64,000 nucleotides of DNA, taken from Turbatrix aceti (lineage: Eukaryota; Nematoda; Chromadorea; Rhabditida; Panagrolaimidae). The notes below the pieces were generated by a model that had not been told where the DNA came from, searched no databases, and was given only the letters and a program-made list of their open reading frames with translations. The stretch lies in assembly GCA_963969345.1 (NCBI GenBank), contig OZ017768.1, positions 1,178,001-1,242,000 on the forward strand. Direction: 5' to 3'. Made by a program: the position numbers and the translations under genes. Shown piece after piece: positions 58,409-64,000 of this stretch. How positions within the stretch are numbered: position 1 is the first letter of the stretch; every line of letters starts with the position of its first letter.

Positions 58409-58871
58409 TCAAGAAACGACGGAAGCATACCGATCATTTGGAACAGACTGTTGACTTTCAAAATCCTGTCCGTTTTTGTATCCATACCAAATGGCAGTAA
58501 TGTGACTTACGATGAGTCCAATGCAAAAAAATAAGGATATACAGAAAGTTTCATTTTTGATTTCGATAAGGGGGATTACATCGAAGACGATATACAGCAG
58601 AAGGAGAGCAATCCCAATGCTCTGAAATGATATATGTATACTTTTTAAAATATATAGATTGTCAAACCTGTGCAACGTAGTTGAGTATGGTGTGGCAGCC
58701 AGGTGTTTGGTCTTTCAGCCTAATGAAAAAGAAAATAATGAAAGGAAGTGTCAGCAGCGGGTAGATCAGGGCACGAATTCCAAAAATTAAAACATTAATT
58801 ATTGTGCCGGCTACGATCAATAGGAATTGAAACTCGTAAAAAATAAATATGCTTTTTATTTCAACCGTCAT
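58409..58871 (-). CDS. small four-pass membrane protein, unknown
   Basis: Two minus-strand exons, 58871-58668 and 58621-58409 (417 nt, 138 aa, frame kept). Four hydrophobic segments: FQFLLIVAGTIINVLIFGI, LIYPLLTLPFIIFFFI, IGIALLLLYIVFDVIPLI and FCISLFFCIGLIVSHITAIW, with a polar C-terminus (GYKNGQDFESQQSVPNDRY). I do not recognise the family. The layout recalls MARVEL- or LAPTM-like proteins, but no motif decides it. Its stop is 85 bases from the dsRBD gene stop (convergent pair). Confidence 0.65.
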
Positions 58872-60626
58872 TCTGGGAAGACAAATTTTTTACAGCAGAA
58901 CCTTATCGGTGGAGATATTTTTTATCAGGTGGTAAATATCGGTAACCTGACAGACGGTAAATGAATTATCGGTAAACCAGTCAATTACAAGTTTCGTATT
59001 TTATGCACATCGTCATTATCGAATTGTGTTTTTATAAGATTTTTTTAATGCACCCAACTCTGAGATCGATCAGTCTACTTATCTGTCAAATTGCGATATT
59101 CAGTCTAGTGTTTAGTGTCGTCAAAATGTTTTGGTATGAATCATAAAAAAATATCAAAATTAAATTATATTCAAAAAAATAAAAGTTAAACAAAATTGTG
59201 TTTTTATTATAGATGACTCAATAGTTGTTTGTAACAACTATTGAGTTATCTATTGAGTCATTTGACCTAACAAGTTGGACTCATCGCAAGTCACAACTAA
59301 CTTGTTAGGTCAGCTAGACTGTTTTAGTTAATAAAACTTTAGTTTTCCAAACGGAATTTCAACATTTATTTTTTCTAATTTTTTTTCATTAGTAAGCTTC
59401 AGTATTTGGGCATTCAAAAAAATGTTTTTTGAAATCGCAGTTGTAATCTGACTTACCAAATTCCCCATTCTTGCGGTTCACTGCAACATACTAAATACGT
59501 ATTTGGCCGCACATACTGTTGTAGTTTCATTTAATTGTATGGAATTTTGTGGAGGAATGTTGTACCTGCACTTTGCGTGCAGTACTAATGCTTAGCATAG
59601 TTACTTTCCTTTGTCGTTGTATCCCCCTTACTCATCGTTGTTGTTTCGATTGTGCTGTCAACCCTCCCCGTAGTGAACCGGGAGTAAATCGTAAATACGA
59701 GTGGCGGTCACAACACATCGAGTTTATTTAATTGTCAGTAACATGAAAGAGTACATGAAAAATAAACTTGTCAATCGGACAAGGAAAAAGTTTTTCCTTG
59801 GGTACATCAAACGCTGCAAACGTAAATGTAAACTAATTATTAATATAATAGTTTTGTTGTTGCAGTTTGATGTGTTTCTAACTAATGTAGACCAATTTTA
59901 TTCAGAGTTATGAAAATCTTTGCGCACCGATTCATAATTTAATAAATACACATAAATAAAAAAAATCCATTTGAGACCAAATTATTGCTAAAAAAATCTC
60001 AAAAACATTCTATTTGTTGTCCAACTGTTCTTCAATGTACAATATCTGTCTATGTTTTCAGCTAAGTTAAGATTTCAGTTTCCAATACATACATATTACC
60101 CTACTCCACCCAATCACTTCTCATCTTGTTGTAGTGACCACTATAGTGGTCAGTCAGTCAGCATGCATTTCCGCCGACGGGTTTTTATCTTTTGCAACAA
60201 ACCCAAACACGTCAGTGTTGTGGTCAGTCCATCAACGCCCGAGGCTTCTTGCGTAACAAGCCGGTTATAGAAGATATCAAACGGGTAGAAAAAGCAAAAA
60301 ACATGTAAGCATGGTTTGAGACACAAGAAGGTGAGATCAAGGCGCTTAGCCAGGGCAGGGCGATTTGATGGGTCACTGCTGGCTCCTGGGAGATGGATAT
60401 CAGCATGCGATAATTACTAGTACAACAATTTTTTTAGTCCGAGGCTGGCTTTGGGGGAGGGAGATGAAAGACCTGTTTGTACTGATCTTCTACAACTTTT
60501 TCTCTCCCCATCTTCCCCCCTTTGGCGCCTTTGCAAATCGCTCGGACTTATTGGGTGCTCCTGTCTCCTGTCTCAGTTGTCCTCTCATTACCATCTTTTT
60601 TTTAAAAGTCAAAATTAATTTTCAGA
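58872..60626. other. intergenic with two adjacent hairpins
   Basis: 1.75 kb without a supported gene. The short open frames at 59549-59913 and 60052-60270 have no features. The hairpins at 59216-59312 are listed separately. Confidence 0.45.
59216..59312. repeat. two adjacent perfect stem-loops
   Basis: ACTCAATAGTTGTT (59216-59229) pairs with 59233-59246 around a 3-base loop, and the left arm pairs again with CTATTGAGTCAT at 59250-59261. TGACCTAACAAGTT (59263-59276) pairs with 59299-59312 around a 22-base loop. Both stems are 14 bp with no mismatch. Confidence 0.75.
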
Positions 60627-62586
60627 ATGCATAATAAATTTTTATTTGTCCTGATATGGCTTCCTGGTGCCGTTTTGGCACAAAGCGGGGTTCTCTACGG
60701 TCTGCCACCCCTTCCGGGAGACGAAATCACGACTCATCCGGTGATAGTCACTCCTAAGCCGACGCGCCGACCCTGGCTAATGCCGCCGATGATGGCACAC
60801 ACTTTTCCCCCTCCTCAGGCCATGAAGCCGGTAGACCACCTGTTTGCCGTCAATCCTGTTCCTGAACTTCCGCCTATTCCTGAGTCGAGGTTGGATGGAC
60901 ACTATAACGATGACGGCGATTTTGTGCCAAATCACGTACCGGAACATCGAGATAACAAGGTATTTTTTTGTAACCACAAAAATTCAAAAATACTCAAATG
61001 GATGAAGATTTTTTCTTACAACGAAATTTTTTTATAAATGCGCTCGCATTGATTCTCAAATAGAAAATTAAATTTTTGTTGAAAAATGTCACTTTTTTGT
61101 TCGGAATTTCTGTTTTTAATCTTAGTGTTTCCCTAACTTTAATTTAACAAAACATTGAACAAAAATAATTGAATTGTGAACAACAAGTTTTGCGTGGGAT
61201 ATTTTTTCTGCTTACGTGCTTATTTTTGAGCGGTTCTTTTCGCACATTTGAACTAAATTTTTTAAAGAATGCTGAAAAAGTCAGTTTGCATTGTAGTAAA
61301 AAATTGATTTTCTCTAACTCAAAAAAATATTTTTTTTATAAAAATAAAATTTCAACAAACAAAATTCAATTTTTTTACATTTTGTGGCATGTCCAAAAAA
61401 AATTGCAAAAAAAGCCTGCAGTCAACTTTTTTTCTCATTATCTTACGCATGTTTACGTCATGTCATCCCTCTTCAAACTGGTTACGCTCAAAAACAAGAC
61501 ATAAACCATAAAATAACAGGAAGCTCCACTTTTTTGATATCCAAAAAATCTTGTTAGAGCCATGCAATCAGATAAAAAAAGCCTATCCCATCCTATTTCC
61601 AGATCCATGGCGTGAAAATTGAGCAACAACAGCCTTTTGCCGACGATCCAATTAACAACCAAAATCGTCGGATCGCGGCTTCTGAAGCATCCAGACACCA
61701 GGTGACTTCAAAGCCCCGACCCTACGCTCGGGCCAGAGCAGTACACATTGTTACCGTCTCCCCGCAGCTCTCCAAGCACCGTTTCCATGACGTCGACGAG
61801 GAAGAATCGATTGACGAAGGCTTCGGCAAGACAGGTTTGGGACCCAAGTCCCGAAATCTGTTGCTCTCAGGTGGGGATGAAAACATCGATCATGCGCATG
61901 TCGGACGTCGGGGGTGGTCGACGAGGACTACGACGTCCATCCCGCAGGTCGTTGTGCCCACCAAGCGTCTGACAACAACTTCTCCTTCGCCCAACGTACC
62001 TTCCCTACGACAGACACCCCAGCCGACGTTCAGACGCGGATTTCAACAGGAAATTGTTCATCCGAGGATTATTCCTTCCCCTGGCCATTACCCACCTCCT
62101 CAACAGGTCCCCCAGCAGTTTGTCCCACAGTTCATCGCTACCACCCTGCCTCCTCAGCCTTACAACAGGCTCCAGGAGGACGCAAATTATCTCTCAGAAG
62201 TCGAAGAATACGACTGGCACCTGTACTACAAGCAACTCGCTCTCGAGCAACAAGCTGCGACCAAAAACGGCCCTAATCCGAGATTTACCTTTGATCCCGA
62301 AGACCTGGCAGCTCTAGAACAACGCGAGAGATTCACCGATTTCGCTCCCCAGAAGGCTTTTGACATTGCCAGACCGCCGGTCAAGACTGCCGATTTCCAC
62401 ATTCCAGAAACGCTTATTCCGCTCGAGACCGGTCCGACCGGGGTCCTGACCAGCTCACTCTACCAGCCTCAGGTGCCACCGGTGCCTGCAGTTGCTGCGG
62501 CTGTGCCTACGCAATCCAACGCGTCGCCGAATGCGTTTTTGGACGGGTTACTTGGGTATTTCCACTTGCCTGCCTATGGGGGATAA
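60627..62586 (+). CDS. secreted proline-rich protein, unknown
   Basis: Two exons, 60627-60959 and 61603-62586 (1317 nt, 438 aa) with a 643-base intron. A signal peptide (MHNKFLFVLIWLPGAVLA) is followed by a long low-complexity chain rich in Pro, Gln, Thr and Val (PPLPGDEITTHP, PPPQQVPQQFVPQF, PVPAVAAAVPTQ). The most conserved-looking stretch is YNRLQEDANYLSEVEEYDWH and RFTFDPEDLAALEQRERF. There are almost no cysteines, and dibasic sites (RR, KPTRR) could be cleaved. I do not recognise a family. Cuticle, matrix or secreted-peptide-precursor roles are all possible. Confidence 0.7.
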
Positions 62587-63446
62587 AAAAGGGAAAATCG
62601 GTATTTGTATGATAGTTTTTTTGGTATCTGTGCAATATGTGTGATTATAAACATTTGATGAGAGATGACGCGCTTGAATTTGTTATTTTTCAGCAGAGTT
62701 TTATTTTGTGTCACATTATCAAAGTGCCGTGATAATTATTCAAAAAGATGCTGAAGACAGGGCACTTCATGATTTAGCTGGATCTACACGTTCCAACTTC
62801 AGCTGATCACATTTTTTGGTGTCTTGTGGTAAAATGCGCTTCCTTGATTGTTAAATTGAACCGTGCAAACGCAAGAAATTTTAGAGCTGTAAGAGCACAA
62901 GCTAATAAGCGATCACAAAAACAATAGCAACTTGAAAAACTCTGTAAATGGTGTTTGACTTTTTATTCATTTTTATTTGACAAATTATTCAAAATATCGA
63001 AAATTGTTTTATTTGTTTGTGAGTGATATCGAAACCGGAACGGCTCGTATTGACTACAGGGAGGAACTAACACTGATAAAGAGCAACAATATAAATAGCC
63101 TTGCTAACAGCCCGCTCTAGCATTTGCTGCTTCATTGGGGTAATACGCTATGACAAAGTTTTGTACCCGATCAATTTTTTTGTGACGCGTGCCCGCACTT
63201 GTATGTATTTTGTTATGGTCCACAACTTTTATGCAGTTTGTTTTTTAAGTCTTTAGTAGTGTTTTCTTACTGTCATGCAGTGTTGTCGAGCAAGCCAAAA
63301 TTGTCGAGCCGCACAACTCGACTCGAAAATTCTTGACTCGAGTTTCGACAATGTCATGCTAAATATTTCGATCAGTTGTACGCGTGTGCGCTTGTTGCGG
63401 CGGTAATATCGAAATTGTTTGAACAACTAACTCTTATTTAGCAAGT
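62587..63446. other. intergenic, no gene seen
   Basis: 860 bases upstream of the GTPase gene. At 63286-63352 a TCGAG/CTCGA-rich stretch repeats (TTGTCGAGC, ACTCGACTCGA, ACTCGAGTTTCGA). An ATTTAG acceptor-like site lies just before the next ATG. Confidence 0.4.
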
Positions 63447-64000
63447 ATGGGAAAACAATATCCAATTGTCTTTATCGGCGAGACAGGCAGTGGCAAGTCC
63501 ACTGCTGTTAACGCGTGGGCCAATTATTTAAAGTATAATGATTATAACGAAGCTGTCAAGCAAAACAAACCTGAAGTCATCAATTCGGTTAGCTTCGGTG
63601 TGCCAGGCAAATCCGTGAACACTCCTAACAAAGTAACACTCCCTGGAAAAGCCTATACGGAAGGCAACGAAAATTTTAGTACTACGGTGTCTTCAACGCA
63701 AAAACCTATGCAGCACGTGCTGGACCTGGGTGACGGCGACGAGCTGCTGATTGTGGACACTCCCGGGCTGGGCGATCCGCGAGGCTTCAAAGTTGACGCA
63801 AAGCACATGAACAATATCATAAACATTCTGGCCCAACTAGAAGAAGTCTACGCTATCATTTTTTTCATACCAGCTTATGAAAACAAACTCACTCCCGTTG
63901 TTAAATACGTCATTGCAACCCTGCTTTCCTGTTGGCACAAAAATGCAGCTGACAACATTTTTTTTGTTTTTACCAACACGTATAGTAATGACTTTACCCC
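63447..64000 (+). CDS. P-loop GTPase (AIG1/GIMAP- or septin-like), 5' part
   Basis: Open from ATG at 63447 to the window edge (184 codons, continues outside). G1 is GETGSGKST at residues 11-19, G3 is LLIVDTPGLGDPRG, and a FVFTNTYS stretch sits where the G4 motif of AIG1/septin-like GTPases falls. Between G1 and G3 there is a region with repeated Ser/Thr (NFSTTVSSTQKPMQ) for switch I. Such GTPases form large families in several invertebrates and are often expanded and poorly characterised. Membership of the TRAFAC-type AIG1/septin group is inferred from the motifs, and the C-terminus needed to decide is missing. Confidence 0.8.
   Translation, partial: MGKQYPIVFIGETGSGKSTAVNAWANYLKYNDYNEAVKQNKPEVINSVSFGVPGKSVNTPNKVTLPGKAYTEGNENFSTTVSSTQKPMQHVLDLGDGDELLIVDTPGLGDPRGFKVDAKHMNNIINILAQLEEVYAIIFFIPAYENKLTPVVKYVIATLLSCWHKNAADNIFFVFTNTYSNDFT

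Overview
The window is eukaryotic and most likely from a nematode. The genes have many short introns (about 40-90 bases) with the TTTTCAG-type acceptor typical of nematodes. The gene content fits too: an ShKT-repeat secreted protein, a CAP/SCP protein, a C-type lectin-like protein, a TTBK-like kinase and Tc3-like transposons. I rebuilt exon structures by hand from splice sites. Every multi-exon model given keeps reading frame across all junctions. No species call is possible from the sequence alone.

Layout. 1-28.9 kb is gene-dense: a 3' fragment of an ShKT protein, UDP-glucose:glycoprotein glucosyltransferase (UGGT), a CAP protein, a lectin-like protein, acid sphingomyelinase, a tandem-domain ER FKBP, CLP1 and PQBP1 head to head, fructose-bisphosphate aldolase, a Ly6-like secreted protein plus an inverted copy of its last exon, EMC4, LCMT1, and GTF2H5 and CIAO2B head to head. 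29.4-40.4 kb is one 11-exon DHX9/RHA-1-type helicase gene. Its first intron carries a 1.6 kb foldback transposon. Its last intron carries a tRNA-like gene and a complete TTBK-like kinase on the other strand.

40.4-57 kb is accessory DNA. It has three further large foldback elements (42.3-43.9, 44.7-46.4 and 51.1-52.7 kb), a tandem pair of small Ly6-like GPI-type proteins (46.6 and 49.7 kb), and a gene-poor AT-rich tract from 52.7 to 57.2 kb. That tract holds the most unusual signal: a 21-base motif found five or six times at irregular spacing, one copy of which forms one arm of a 25-bp miRNA-precursor-like hairpin. All three imperfections in the stem are G.U wobbles if the minus strand is transcribed.

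57.2-64 kb has a stand-alone double dsRNA-binding protein that is a paralogue of the N-terminus of the nearby helicase, a small four-pass membrane protein, a secreted proline-rich protein, and the 5' part of a P-loop GTPase cut by the window edge.

Functional threads: ER protein folding (UGGT, KDEL-tailed FKBP, EMC4), mRNA processing and transcription (CLP1, PQBP1, GTF2H5), and dsRNA biology (the DHX9-like helicase, its dsRBD-only paralogue, several kilobases of DNA able to form long dsRNA, and the hairpin with its matching sites). That these dsRNA elements work together is inference, not shown.
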